Shown piece after piece: positions 9,361 to 18,141 of a DNA stretch of 64,000 nucleotides. Position 1 is the first letter of the stretch; each line of letters begins with the position of its first letter. This DNA is from JACDAE01 sp963717195 (GTDB taxonomy: Bacteria; Chloroflexota; Ktedonobacteria; Ktedonobacterales; Ktedonobacteraceae), in assembly GCA_963717195.1 (NCBI GenBank), contig CAVQVR010000002.1, forward strand, positions 1 through 64,000. Direction: 5' to 3'. The notes below the pieces were generated by a model, which was not told where the DNA came from, searched no databases, and worked only from the letters and a program-made list of their open reading frames with translations. A program made the translations under genes and the position numbers.

Positions 9361-9479
9361 ACGTGCACCTCATCCTGTCTCTGTAGAGGCTTCGGCAAAT
9401 GCCTGGCCAAACACGGCACGTGCAGCGACGACAAGGGAGAGAGAGGACGCACAAGAGTCTGTATCGCGGTCACATTCAT
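9357..9479 (-). CDS. Possible 40-residue leader ORF coupled to primase
   Basis: It starts MNVTAIQTLVRPLSPLSSLH at 9479 with AAGAAGG 8 bases upstream. Its TGA overlaps the primase ATG as ATGA. The arrangement is typical of translational coupling, as also seen at 7721-7724. The peptide is basic and resembles nothing known to me. A longer frame in the same phase to 9740 has no start signal. Confidence 0.45.
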   Translation of the reverse strand: MNVTAIQTLVRPLSPLSSLHVPCLARHLPKPLQRQDEVHV

Positions 9480-9963
9480 ACGGCACCTTCTTTCAGAACG
9501 AGAAAGACTGTATTCATCAAAGGATTGCAAGCAAACAGTGAGGAAGGAAATACAGCTGACGAGCGTGAATACTCCAGTTTCCCTGTTGCCAAGTGAAAAG
9601 GACAAACGTCGCCCCAGTGCCCCAAACAGAGCGCTACTATCAGAAAAAGGCACAAAGATTCCCCCATAATGCACCAATGCATGAAAATCATCACCGGGAA
9701 GCGGAGAGTTCTGCACGTAGAAAAGCGAGTCAACTTCCACAAGGCAGAGAGCGAAACAAACTGAGGAGTCTTCCCCTAACGTTGATGATAATCGAGCGTG
9801 ATAAGGACGAACAATGGTTCCCTATTGAACAGATCGCACGTTCGATGGTCATGAATGAAAGAATCAGATGACGAACTCCATAGGACACCTTCCAGGATAT
9901 CGGGCGACACACACTTTCTCAAGATTCCAATCTACGAAGCACGTTCCTCATAGATCCATCATC

Positions 9964-10120
9964 CAGAGACGCAGAAGAGATGCACACGTCAAGAACGTAC
10001 TACAACGTTATCTATCCATTGCCCTTCTACAGATCCTCTCTACGAAACACTTCTCCTACAAGCCGCACTGCTAGAGACACACGACAGATCTGCACGCCAA
10101 GAACGTACTTCCATACAACG
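9964..10120. repeat. Imperfect direct repeat in the primase leader
   Basis: Two units, about 9964-10007 and 10072-10120, share AGAGAC...GATCTGCAC-like and CAAGAACGTACT...ACAACG sequence about 110 bases apart. They lie within the predicted leader between promoter E and the primase. Function is unknown; an RNA structure or protein-binding site is possible. Confidence 0.45.
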
Positions 10121-10376
10121 CTTTCCAGAGACGATAAAGAGACTGAATACTCAGGAGAGTTTCACTTGCATGGTGCAAGGCCCTGCTTCTACCTGGAAAG
10201 GTATCCTCAGCTTCAGTCCACTGCCGACGCTGTCAAGTGGTCGAACGTGCGGCAATGTGTGAGTCAGCATCCATGTAGCACAGATACGACCCGGAGGTAG
10301 TCCTACCTCGATGCTCAGACGCTTGGTCTGTTCATGTAGTGCTCCCTGTTGGGGAGATACATTGTAAATCTCTCCT

Positions 10377-10457
10377 ACTATACCTGATGGCCGACCGGCA
10401 TGAGCAGAACGGAACCAGAAAACAACCGGGAAGGAAACCGGAAAACAACCAGGAAGG
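10377..10457 (-). promoter_or_regulatory. Promoter-like module E
   Basis: On the minus strand two tandem copies of the 20-bp upstream box (10438-10457 and 10415-10434, 23-bp period) are followed by a -10-like GTATAGT at 10383-10377. The outer box lies 74 bases from it, as in modules B, C, D and F. It points toward the primase, TPR and Rad52 genes. The tandem boxes could bind a regulator as a dimer. Confidence 0.65.
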
Positions 10458-11151
10458 GAGCTTTTTCCCGCAGCATTCAGACGTGCGCCGATAAAAAAGC
10501 CATGCGTAGTTTCTGTTTCGTCATACCCTGCTCTTTCGGCCTGCAGAGTACACGGAACACACATGAGAGATGCTTGTCACTCCAAACATTTGCGCATCGC
10601 TGATCTCAAAGACGGTTGCCATTTACAACGATGGTTTGCCAGGTATTACTGAACGTTTTGTCGCCTGGATTGAGCGGCAAGCCGACTGCTTCTCCGTGAT
10701 TTCTTGCTCAGATAATGAACGTATCGTGCGCCAAAATAAGGAAAGATCAAGAGAAGAAGGAGCGGAGGCTCAACTTCAACTCTTGATCGCTAGGGTTTAC
10801 GCAGCATAGAGCAGTGGATAGGAGCGAAAGAGAGTTCAACGTACAAGAGAGAGCGAATCACTCAACCAGCATGTACGCACGAACTCCGGCTTCCCACTCG
10901 ACAAACCACCGACGTGGAGCGCGGGTTGTAAGCGACATCCCCGCTTACCAGGAAGAGCGAATACCCTCGCTACTGGGTCTAAAGAAACAACAAGCAGGGT
11001 TTGTCCCTCCTTTGGAAATCGTGATTGTGGCAGGAATATCTCCCCGCCTGGGTTGGAGAGATATCAGAGGGCATATCCCCTGACACCGAAACCGGGATAC
11101 GATGGGTGTGTCTCACCCACCGGACGGAGCGTTACCCTGCTCTGGAAGGGA

Positions 11152-11922
11152 CTAATAGAGGTGCATCATCGCGAAAAATGCGCACCCAAACAGTGCGATG
11201 ATACCGCCTAGCATCAGACCGATGAGCGTCATCCTCGTCGCCCACTTCTTCGTACTTGCCTTATGTACTACCTGTTCCGCCACTGCCATCTGCCGCTGCT
11301 CGGTTCCAGCGAGCATATTCGCTACGTTTTGCTGAGTAGACGCCGCGAAGGTATACCATTGCTGGACACCTACTTGCGCTTGCTGAACTCCAACCAGAGC
11401 CGTGTCAGCCCACTTCTGGTTCGCCTGTTGGTACTGGTTGAACATCGTCTGCTGCCCCTGTACCCACTGGTTTTGCTGATTGCGCTGGTTCTCAAACGAT
11501 TTGTATGCAACCGACTGCCAGTTCCTGGAACGTTCCTCTTGGGCGTGTGCTCGTGTCTCTTTGGCCTGCTGCAGGTGCAGAAGCAATTCGGAAGAGAGCG
11601 CTTGATGCTGCCTACCGAGTTTGCTCCAAAATGACTGTTGAAGCCATTGGTCCGCTGGATTGAACGTACAGCCTGGATAGCGTAGGAACAGTTCAACCGC
11701 TTCCTTCATGGCCCACTCCTGTAAAAGGGTGGAAAGGAGAGGTGAAAGCTGCTCTTCCATTCCTGCGACTGCAAGTTTGGTCAGCATATCCATGTCCTGA
11801 TCGAGCCTCGCCAGCTTTTCCTGATAGATCTCTTCGAGCACGTTAGGATCGGTGTTCTGCTGCGCGAGAGAGGAAACGAACGTTGTATAAGCCTGTTGCA
11901 GGTTGACGTTAATAAGTGTCAT
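11152..11922 (-). CDS. Tail-anchored, Gln-rich coiled-coil protein
   Basis: 256 residues. The middle is a long helix rich in Gln and Asn (about residues 110-190, with runs such as NQWVQGQQTMFNQYQQ), likely coiled coil. One hydrophobic segment close to the C-terminus (MTLIGLMLGGIIALFGCAFF) is followed by only a few residues, as in tail-anchored membrane proteins. The N-terminus has no signal peptide and would remain in the cytoplasm. The ATG at 11922 has AAGGAG in front. It is in the same direction as the genes from 13296 and 12769, probably under module D. It is unrecognised; a membrane-linked structural role in transfer or partition is only a guess. Confidence 0.6.
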   Translation of the reverse strand: MTLINVNLQQAYTTFVSSLAQQNTDPNVLEEIYQEKLARLDQDMDMLTKLAVAGMEEQLSPLLSTLLQEWAMKEAVELFLRYPGCTFNPADQWLQQSFWSKLGRQHQALSSELLLHLQQAKETRAHAQEERSRNWQSVAYKSFENQRNQQNQWVQGQQTMFNQYQQANQKWADTALVGVQQAQVGVQQWYTFAASTQQNVANMLAGTEQRQMAVAEQVVHKASTKKWATRMTLIGLMLGGIIALFGCAFFAMMHLY

Positions 11923-12082
11923 GGAAGGATGCTCCTTGTTTTTTTATCCCATCCACCAGTTGAACCAAGTCCTCTTCCATGCACGTGTGGTTTTACCACC
12001 GCATAGGAAGCATCTGGTTTCCCTGTGCGGCTGGTCTCGTCATAAAAAAAGCGTGAAAAACAAACGATAAAAAACGGTATGG

Positions 12083-12769
12083 TTAGATTGCGGCCTCTTT
12101 CAATTCATCGAGGAGGGTGTTCATATCGCGATGCAGGCTCGGGAGAGAGATGGTCACCAGTTCTAGCGAACAATCCTTTCTTTGAACCATCTTTTCAAGA
12201 AGCTTTAAGGCTCCATGAATCCGCTGATAGCCCGCATCGTGAATTGCCGCAGGATAGGTATCCCCGATGAAGAGGAAAACCTGACTAGCCAGTGACAACG
12301 ATGCGGTTGTCGCAAGCTGCTGGTGTTGGATGCGTTCTTGCGATTGCACGAGACGCTTCTCCAGATCGTATCCCCAGGTCTGAGCGAACTCGAAGTCCAT
12401 TGGATGGAGTCGTACGCTCTCCACGACAGGAAATCCGAAACCGTTCAGAAACTGCGTTAAACGCGTGAACTCTGCATAGAGAGCGACATTTGCAGCAGGC
12501 ACGACGAGCGCAGGTACCGCTTCGCCAAGCATTTGGAAATGCGTGCGACGACCGTTTTCCAGCGCGGGTGTTACGCCATGCAATGCCAATCCCAGACGAT
12601 CTATATTGCTGAGCAAATTTTTGAGCTGTGTAACAGTGACCTCTTCCTTCGCCTTGTTTAGGTGGAGAGAGGTACATGCGTAGGCACACACTCTCGTCCA
12701 GATGATCAGCACCTTAAAATTGACGGCAGTGAATTTGTTCACGATCGTTTTGTTGACGACACTGCTCAT
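12083..12769 (-). CDS. Unknown 228-residue protein
   Basis: It starts MSSVVNKTIVNKFTAVNFKV at 12769, with AAGGAG ten bases before the ATG; a longer frame to 12874 lacks a site. A short N-terminal beta part precedes helices with a hydrophobic segment (LATTASLSLASQVFLFIG) that is too polar to be a sure membrane helix. The C-terminus is a Leu-rich helix (LPSLHRDMNTLLDELKEAAI). I find no family. It is preceded by a 13-bp inverted repeat and lies in the module D block. Confidence 0.55.
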   Translation of the reverse strand: MSSVVNKTIVNKFTAVNFKVLIIWTRVCAYACTSLHLNKAKEEVTVTQLKNLLSNIDRLGLALHGVTPALENGRRTHFQMLGEAVPALVVPAANVALYAEFTRLTQFLNGFGFPVVESVRLHPMDFEFAQTWGYDLEKRLVQSQERIQHQQLATTASLSLASQVFLFIGDTYPAAIHDAGYQRIHGALKLLEKMVQRKDCSLELVTISLPSLHRDMNTLLDELKEAAI

Positions 12770-12850
12770 GGGATATGCTCCTTCTGTCATAGGGGATGCC
12801 ATGCATTGCAAGCCCAGTGTCCCAAAAAGAGCATCTCTGTCCAATGGCGT

Positions 12851-12898
12851 TACCATGCACAGGAATGCTTCCACGAGGGATCAGACCTGTGCATGGTA
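12851..12898. repeat. 13-bp inverted repeat upstream of 12769 gene
   Basis: TACCATGCACAGG at 12851-12863 and its exact complement at 12886-12898, with a 22-base spacer. There is no T tract on either side, so it is more likely an operator or a leader hairpin than a terminator. Confidence 0.5.
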
Positions 12899-12930
12899 AA
12901 CGTGTAACAAATGCTATTGTTCTCAAACGA

Positions 12931-13296
12931 CTACAGAATAAATCGCACCTCAGGAACAGGAGTGGTTAGGTGCTCCAGTATCTGTTCCAGGTCTTGAGTG
13001 AAGGTGTCTATCCCATCTGGGTCGATAATGCAGTCCTGACGAGACGCCTGAAGGTCAAGAGCTTGCCAAATAGCCCAGGCTTCAATAGCTTCGTGTACTG
13101 CCTCAAGAGATGGTGAAATCACACCCTTCAAGCGATTTTCCAGATCTTGGTACCTTCGGCAAGCCTCTCCACCCGCAAGGTCTACAATATCGATATCGAT
13201 AGAATAGGTTCGTTGCACGGTCGAAGCCCAGTTCTGGATTGCCATAAGGCGCATACAATCAAGGTCAAAGCGGTTCAATGGATCGTTGTGAAACAT
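12931..13296 (-). CDS. Unknown 121-residue helical protein
   Basis: It starts MFHNDPLNRFDLDCMRLMAI at 13296, with GGAGG nine bases upstream, which decides against the longer frame to 13392. It is helical and acidic, without membrane segments or known motifs. It is the first solid gene downstream of promoter-like module D and precedes the 12769 gene in the same direction. Confidence 0.55.
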   Translation of the reverse strand: MFHNDPLNRFDLDCMRLMAIQNWASTVQRTYSIDIDIVDLAGGEACRRYQDLENRLKGVISPSLEAVHEAIEAWAIWQALDLQASRQDCIIDPDGIDTFTQDLEQILEHLTTPVPEVRFIL

Positions 13297-13850
13297 TCTT
13301 GAATACCTCCTTCTTCCTCCGCTTCTGCGCACGGTTTCACACGCTCCATCTGCAGTAGGTTTCCCCACATGCACAGGAAACGCGCCACTCACTGTGCAGG
13401 GAGAAACAAAACAACGGCCAAACAGTCTTTTTCCTCATAAGGACTACCCCTACTTTAGCAGAGGCATTCGGTTTGTTGGCAGCTAGAAGGCAGATGACAC
13501 CCTGACAGTGACCAGAAAACGACCGGGAAGGTGATATTGAGGAACCATGCTAACGCAAATGGGACAATTTTTTATGAGTGACATCCGGAGAGAATACTCC
13601 TCCATCCGCCTGCGATGAGCCCTGACAAGAAAACCAGCCAAAGGAATTGCGCATGCCTTTTTTTAGATATGGTTGGCGATATTTGCATGCGCCTACCGCG
13701 CTGTTGGCGAATCAATCAGGGAATCCATCCTCTTAAGTGATGCTTCTCTATTTGGCAAAAACGGGACTTTCCGGTAAAATAGCATGGGTTTCATCGTATA
13801 CGAGAGAAGATGTCGTGACGATATCATCATTCCTTAAGAGGAGTTCGTTT
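13297..13850. other. Divergent intergenic region with promoter D
   Basis: It separates the minus block from the plus gene at 13851. It contains module D (13452-13531) and, nearer the plus gene, an 8-bp inverted repeat GCGCATGC/GCATGCGC (13650-13657, 13686-13693) that could be an operator. A 33-codon frame (from ATG just after the D -10, with AGGGG in front) is possible but unsupported. Confidence 0.5.
13452..13531 (-). promoter_or_regulatory. Promoter-like module D
   Basis: The upstream box (complement of CCAGAAAACGACCGGGAAGG at 13512-13531) and the downstream block (13479-13452) with ACAAACCGA and TGCTAAAGT are 73 bases apart on the minus strand. The downstream block shares 19 of 28 positions with module A at 25962. 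It points to the 13296-11152 genes. Confidence 0.7.
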
Positions 13851-14588
13851 ATGGAAGAGGATGCCACTCTGGTGACATGTGAACAGTATATAGAGATGCT
13901 TATTGATGCTTCGTTCCGGGATGCCTCAGAAATGGAGTCAGGCTTCGTGTCCTGGTGTGAGCACCATATCCCGGTCTGGCGTAAACAGGGATATGGCGAG
14001 ATATGGATTCGTCAACGTATTGAAACTGCGCAGATCAGTCGAGGTCTCCACCGCCAACTCAAGCAACAAGGCCTTACAATGCTGGAGATCCGTGATGAGC
14101 TTCGTAAGACGTATGTAGAGTATCCGGAACTCTATGCCATAGCGAGAGAACGCCACCCTGACCTTCTTCGCTATCGTGGCAATTCGAGCGATCTGCGACA
14201 ACGCCATACACTACGCATCATGATCTATGAAGCAGATAAACAGGCTTATGAGAAGTTTTGTCACTGGGGTGGTCTGCCAGCACCAGATCCAGAAGTAATA
14301 TTCTTTGAGCAACCGGATAGTATCCGGGTAGTGCGTGATCTGAGTACAATCGAAGAATTAGAACTGATGTTGGCAATGTGCAGATATGTACACCAACTTT
14401 TTGATATGCGAGAAAACCTCACCCACGACCAGATTGCTTCACTCATGGAAGCACACGGGAAGCAACTCCGTACTATCTTTATTGCCAAGCATGGATACCA
14501 ACCAGAAGACTCGGCAACTCCCTATGTTCCCGTTACGATTGATGGTCCCCAAGATCATGATGTCTATTATGCCAAAGAATATCCATAA
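13851..14588 (+). CDS. Unknown 245-residue protein
   Basis: It starts MEEDATLVTCEQYIEMLIDA at 13851, with AGAGGAG eight bases upstream; a frame from 13737 has no site. It is mostly helical and charged, with a central basic stretch (LRYRGNSSDLRQRHTLRIMI) that could contact nucleic acid. The ending is acidic. It is on the opposite strand to the block before it and has no promoter module of the element's type, so it may be cargo. I do not recognise it. Confidence 0.6.
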   Translation: MEEDATLVTCEQYIEMLIDASFRDASEMESGFVSWCEHHIPVWRKQGYGEIWIRQRIETAQISRGLHRQLKQQGLTMLEIRDELRKTYVEYPELYAIARERHPDLLRYRGNSSDLRQRHTLRIMIYEADKQAYEKFCHWGGLPAPDPEVIFFEQPDSIRVVRDLSTIEELELMLAMCRYVHQLFDMRENLTHDQIASLMEAHGKQLRTIFIAKHGYQPEDSATPYVPVTIDGPQDHDVYYAKEYP

Positions 14589-14630
14589 CAGAAGGACCGA
14601 AAGAAACAGATTCTCCGATGGTTTCTCTGA

Positions 14631-14855
14631 TTACAAATGCCCACCATTAGCAATGGCGGCAGGTTTATAAAAGGTCCAATGCCACTGCTCTTCTTTTTCG
14701 CATTCTGCTAGGCGATCAATCTCGATATGCTCTTCTTTCAGAAGATGTAACAGAGAATCATATTTGCGAATAGTCACAAGATCTTGATTGTGGTCATCAC
14801 CTCTGTATTCCGGTGCATAGTCGATCAAACAGAAAAGATCCTCATCCCTCGCCAT
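14631..14855 (-). CDS. Possible 74-residue acidic protein
   Basis: It starts MARDEDLFCLIDYAPEYRGD at 14855 and is strongly acidic, ending in an aromatic patch (EEQWHWTFYKPAA). Its ribosome site is weak. The longer frame to 14936 runs through a 28-bp inverted repeat and is not credible. It is convergent with the 13851 gene. Low certainty. Confidence 0.35.
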   Translation of the reverse strand: MARDEDLFCLIDYAPEYRGDDHNQDLVTIRKYDSLLHLLKEEHIEIDRLAECEKEEQWHWTFYKPAAIANGGHL

Positions 14856-14863
14856 TTCTTGTT

Positions 14864-14926
14864 GGGGGTTTTTGCATATCCCCCCGAAACGAGTACACCG
14901 TTTCAGGGGGATATGCAAAAACCCCC
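14864..14926. repeat. Long inverted repeat, 28-bp arms
   Basis: Arms at 14864-14891 and 14899-14926 match at 27 of 28 positions around a 7-base loop. The ends are GGGGG and CCCCC followed by T or A runs inside the arm. It could be a very strong bidirectional transcription barrier, a folded small RNA or a foldback element. Flanks show no clear target duplication. Confidence 0.75.
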
Positions 14927-15041
14927 ATACTGACAATCCGATAAAAGCATCAAAGTCCTTTCATCCCTTTAAGTGAAGCCCCCTGAGGAGCGCATTCATA
15001 GCTTAGCGTATGTTTTCCCCGTTTAATAGAGTGACCCCAAA

Positions 15042-15890
15042 TTAGCTAGACAGTGTTATGTAACTAAAATTTGTTACTGGAATACTTTCGCCTCCAGCGC
15101 CTGTGCGATATGTTATTGCTACTTCTATTGGATGGATTGATGAAACGTTGATTGTATCCAGCACAACACTCCCAAGAGAGAATGATAATGTGGCATTTTT
15201 GAGTGTCAATGAGATTTCTTGGGGCGTTTGTGTGGGCGTGACATTGTGATCTAGTGTTTGAATAACAACTCCACTACTTGTTATTGAGTAAATATACCAT
15301 TTACCGCTATTGCAATATTCTCCTAAAAATCCTGTGTTAGCATCTTGCTCGTCCAAACCAACACAATTTCCATCACTATCAAGATAGTTTTGAAGAGTTG
15401 CTATGATGCCTATTCTGTTGTTTGAGGAGAATGGTTTGTTGTTTGGAAGTTGGAGGTATAAGTATCCTCTTGAGGGAGTATTGATAGTTATCTGTGTTCC
15501 ACAAGTAATTTTATCAATTCCCTGTGAAGTCCATTTGCCGCCTCCCTTTGTATCACACCCAGAGCCAGGTTGTATTGCTGAGTAATCGTCCGATGTGGTT
15601 GTTGGGGTAATAAAAGAGGAAGTTGTAGGAGGAGCCAACGTTGGTGTGACAGAGTTTGCAGAAGAATTATTCAATGGGTTAGTCGGAGCATGAACAATAA
15701 TGGTAGTTGTACTAGAAAAAAGTATACCTCCCCCCACCACAAGAAGCACAATAACAACGATGGTCACAGATCTCATAATGAGTTCTTTTTTACCAGGACC
15801 TTTACTCAAATATTCAAAGAATGCTATTACGCCACCTGCAATTGCAATAAGCCCTGCAATAATACCGACGAGTGTACTCAAGTTGCTCAT
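15042..15890 (-). CDS. Membrane-anchored surface protein
   Basis: 282 residues with two N-terminal hydrophobic helices (LVGIIAGLIAIAGGVIAFFEY and, after a lysine turn, VTIVVIVLLVVGGGILF). A Thr/Pro/Ser-rich linker follows, then a beta-rich outer domain of about 180 residues with four cysteines (SGCDTKGGG, ITCGTQ, GNCVGL, GEYCNSG). The outer part resembles carbohydrate-binding or jelly-roll domains (DSDGNCVGL, LTLKNATLSFSLGSVVLD), but I cannot name one. The ATG at 15890 has AAGGAGG. It lies 25 bases after the lipoprotein gene, forming one operon. Confidence 0.65.
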   Translation of the reverse strand: MSNLSTLVGIIAGLIAIAGGVIAFFEYLSKGPGKKELIMRSVTIVVIVLLVVGGGILFSSTTTIIVHAPTNPLNNSSANSVTPTLAPPTTSSFITPTTTSDDYSAIQPGSGCDTKGGGKWTSQGIDKITCGTQITINTPSRGYLYLQLPNNKPFSSNNRIGIIATLQNYLDSDGNCVGLDEQDANTGFLGEYCNSGKWYIYSITSSGVVIQTLDHNVTPTQTPQEISLTLKNATLSFSLGSVVLDTINVSSIHPIEVAITYRTGAGGESIPVTNFSYITLSS

Positions 15891-15915
15891 CCTGAAAACC
15901 TCCTTAGGGTGCTAC

Positions 15916-16974
15916 TCACTTCCCAGACGTGATGTACCTGATCTGGTATGTATCAGTAAACCAGAGATTGCCATCTGGTCCGGTGGTAATCCCAAAAGGT
16001 TGGCTGGGCGTAGGGACGGCAAATTGGGTAATGGTGCCAGCGGGAGTAATGCGACCGATTTGGGATGTGATGCCCTCAGTAAACCAGAGGTTGCCATCCG
16101 GCCCGGCAGTAATATCGTTACTGGCCTTAGGAATCAGAAACATGGTGATGGTGCCTGTGAGAGTAATGCGCCCGATTTGGTTCGCGTTGCTGATAGTAAA
16201 CCAGAGGTTGCCATCCGGCCCGGCAGTAATTTCATCGGGATTGCTACCAGATATGGATACCGGAAACGTAGTGATGGTGCCACTAGGGGTGATACGTCCT
16301 ATCTGACCTGGTTTGCCAATATTTTTCCCATTGTTGTCCACGGTAAACCAGAGGTTGCCATCCGGCCCGGAGGTAATCCCAATAGGGGCGCTACTAGCCG
16401 TCGGGAGTGCAAACTCGGTGATCTTACCGGTGGGAGTAATACGTCCTATCTTATTTTCCCCAATCTCAGTAAACCAGAGGTTACCATCCGGCCCGGAGGT
16501 AATCCCATCAGGGAAGCTATTAGCTGTTGGGAGTGCAAACTCAGTAATCGTGCCAGTGGGAGTAATGCGTCCTATATTGTTCCCCTGGCGTTCGGTAAAC
16601 CAAAGGTTGTGATCTGGTCCGGCAGTAATGTCAGGTCCACTATCATCCCCATGCGGTACCACAAAGGTGGTAACAATGCCAGAGGATGTCATACGTCCTA
16701 TCACGGATCCCCCTTGCCCCTCAGTAAACCAAAGGTTGTGATCTGGTCCGGCAGTAATTCCCTGGGGGTCGCTAGCAGGTGCCACCGAAAACGCGGTGAT
16801 CTTACCGACTGGTAAAGTAGGAGTACTCTGTTTGCTTCCCTGTATTGGCGTCGTATTGCTCGTTGTGGCCGAGTTCGTACTGCCACCAGTACCACAAGCA
16901 GCCAGAAGAAGGAGGAGAAACCCAGATATACCTAACCGCACAAACCTGCGGATAAATGGGAAAGAGATATGCAT
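15916..16974 (-). CDS. Virginiamycin B lyase-like beta-propeller lipoprotein
   Basis: 352 residues. The signal peptide ends in a lipobox (LLLLLAAC), so the protein is predicted to be lipid-anchored outside the membrane, followed by a Thr/Ser linker. The rest is about seven repeats with the pattern ITAGPDGNLWFTE...IGRITPTGTITEF, the blades of a Vgb/streptogramin-lyase-like propeller. True Vgb cleaves streptogramin B. Most members with this repeat, especially secreted ones, are not proven lyases, and I cannot see the catalytic histidine pair with confidence. A binding or sensor role is equally likely. The DNA shows the same repeat, giving a long open frame on the other strand that is only a shadow. 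Confidence 0.8.
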   Translation of the reverse strand: MHISFPFIRRFVRLGISGFLLLLLAACGTGGSTNSATTSNTTPIQGSKQSTPTLPVGKITAFSVAPASDPQGITAGPDHNLWFTEGQGGSVIGRMTSSGIVTTFVVPHGDDSGPDITAGPDHNLWFTERQGNNIGRITPTGTITEFALPTANSFPDGITSGPDGNLWFTEIGENKIGRITPTGKITEFALPTASSAPIGITSGPDGNLWFTVDNNGKNIGKPGQIGRITPSGTITTFPVSISGSNPDEITAGPDGNLWFTISNANQIGRITLTGTITMFLIPKASNDITAGPDGNLWFTEGITSQIGRITPAGTITQFAVPTPSQPFGITTGPDGNLWFTDTYQIRYITSGK

Positions 16975-17624
16975 TGAGAATACACCTTTCGCTAAAAAAA
17001 TGCGAATAGAGAAATATACTTTTCAAATGAGGAGCACCTGAGCATATATGCATCAGTAACCAAAAGAGAAAAAGGTTCTGGCTAGCCACTCATTGAGCAA
17101 GTTGTCCAATGGCATTCTGCATTGTTGCAGCAAGCGATGGTGCAAGCACTATTTCTTTCACCTGACCAGCAGATGGTCGATGCATTTTATTGCCCTTTAT
17201 ATTGTGCTTCAGTTAACGTACAACAACAGTCACGATAGAGGTACTAAAGCGACGTTTACCTTTCTTATTATATCTTAATAAACGTCTTTATGTACAGCTT
17301 TTCATCTATAAATCAGAGATAAATAGAATATTGCTTCATCAGATGAGCACTTCTTTCTGAATAGTAGTCTAAGGTTGTGATAAATCCATGATAAAAACGG
17401 ACTGTGAAGCCATTTGAAGCTCCTTTTATCGTGGTGCCACTTACGCGCTCATGTACTAGTTTTCTCAAAAAGAATGGAAGCGTTACATAAATGAAACAGA
17501 TTGCCATAGTATTGTTTCTTTGAGTGCATAAATTACATTCTGTATATATTATACAGGAACAGCAAAGATGATGAGTAAAAGATGTATCTACACCTCTTCC
17601 TCACCTCTCACCAATTGGGATGTT
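16975..17624. other. AT-rich stretch without a recognised gene
   Basis: About 650 bases between the lipoprotein start and the TPR fragment. Short frames have no start signals or likeness to known proteins. The promoter of the lipoprotein operon must lie near 16975-17100, but no clear box pair was found. Confidence 0.4.
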
Positions 17625-17933
17625 CTAAACTGCGGAGAAAGAATCCGTCAGATTTTTAGCCTTTTTAGATACCTCTTTCGAGAGCGATTTAAGAACGTCG
17701 CTTATCTGCTGATGAATATCAGGATCGTCAGGATTTAATTTACATGCTTTCTCATATGCGGCATGAGACTCCTCGTATCGTCCTCGTTTACAGAGTGCAT
17801 GACCTTGTTTACTATAGTTTTCGGCTGTAGGATGCAACTGCACTGCATGATTATATGCAAGAAGAGCCTCTTTGTATCGTTGCAGAGCAGTCAGAGCATT
17901 TCCTTCACCACCTCCATTCCTCCTCGTTGCCAA
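17625..17933 (-). pseudogene. Truncated TPR protein
   Basis: About 85 residues of good tetratricopeptide sequence (ALQRYKEALLAYNHAVQLHP, then KRGRYEESHAAYEKACKLNP). The N-terminus is missing: the frame upstream becomes unrelated and no ribosome site precedes the TTG at 17933. The break coincides with promoter-like module C and the start of the transfer operon, so it may mark a junction between cargo and the element core. Confidence 0.55.
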
Positions 17934-17994
17934 CCTTACCAGCCCGGCAAAGATAAAAATCAGAAGAGACCTGCCTTCCTTGTCTTTGCCCGAT

Positions 17995-18075
17995 CCTTGC
18001 CCGGTTTTGTTCTGCCCGATGCCTCACTTCTACCTCACGTCGTTCTGCTGATCGCCCGGTCCCATTGGCTATCCT
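17995..18075 (+). promoter_or_regulatory. Promoter-like module C, before the T4SS operon
   Basis: Box CCTTGCCCGGTTTTGTTCTG at 17995, then a block at 18048-18075 with CTGATC, a 21-base step and CTATCCT. The distance from box to -10-like element is 74 bases. It is the most divergent copy at the -10. It points at the VirB6-like gene, 67 bases downstream. Confidence 0.55.
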
Positions 18076-18141
18076 GAACAGTGAAGCAGTGAGCAAAAGC
18101 ACACAACTGTAGCAGCATCTCTGCGGAAACGAGAAGAAACC

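Larger units (their letters stand above)
9480..11151. other. 1.7-kb leader/intergenic region with promoter E and repeats
   Basis: No convincing gene. It contains promoter-like module E (10377-10457, minus) and an imperfect direct repeat (9964-10007 and 10072-10120). Just after the -10 of E there is a 15-codon frame (MYLPNREHYMNRPSV) with AGGAG in front. If E is active it would give an untranslated leader of about 0.9 kb before the primase group, unusually long. Weak inverted repeats near 11036-11063 and 11109-11125 are also present. Confidence 0.5.

Noticed and set aside
10151..10564. 137-codon minus-strand frame across module E
   Set aside because: It runs through the promoter module and tandem boxes, lacks a ribosome site and has no family likeness.
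15700..16815. Long plus-strand open frame of 371 codons
   Set aside because: It is antisense to the propeller lipoprotein. Its openness and repeats come from the repeated blades on the other strand, and it has no ribosome site.
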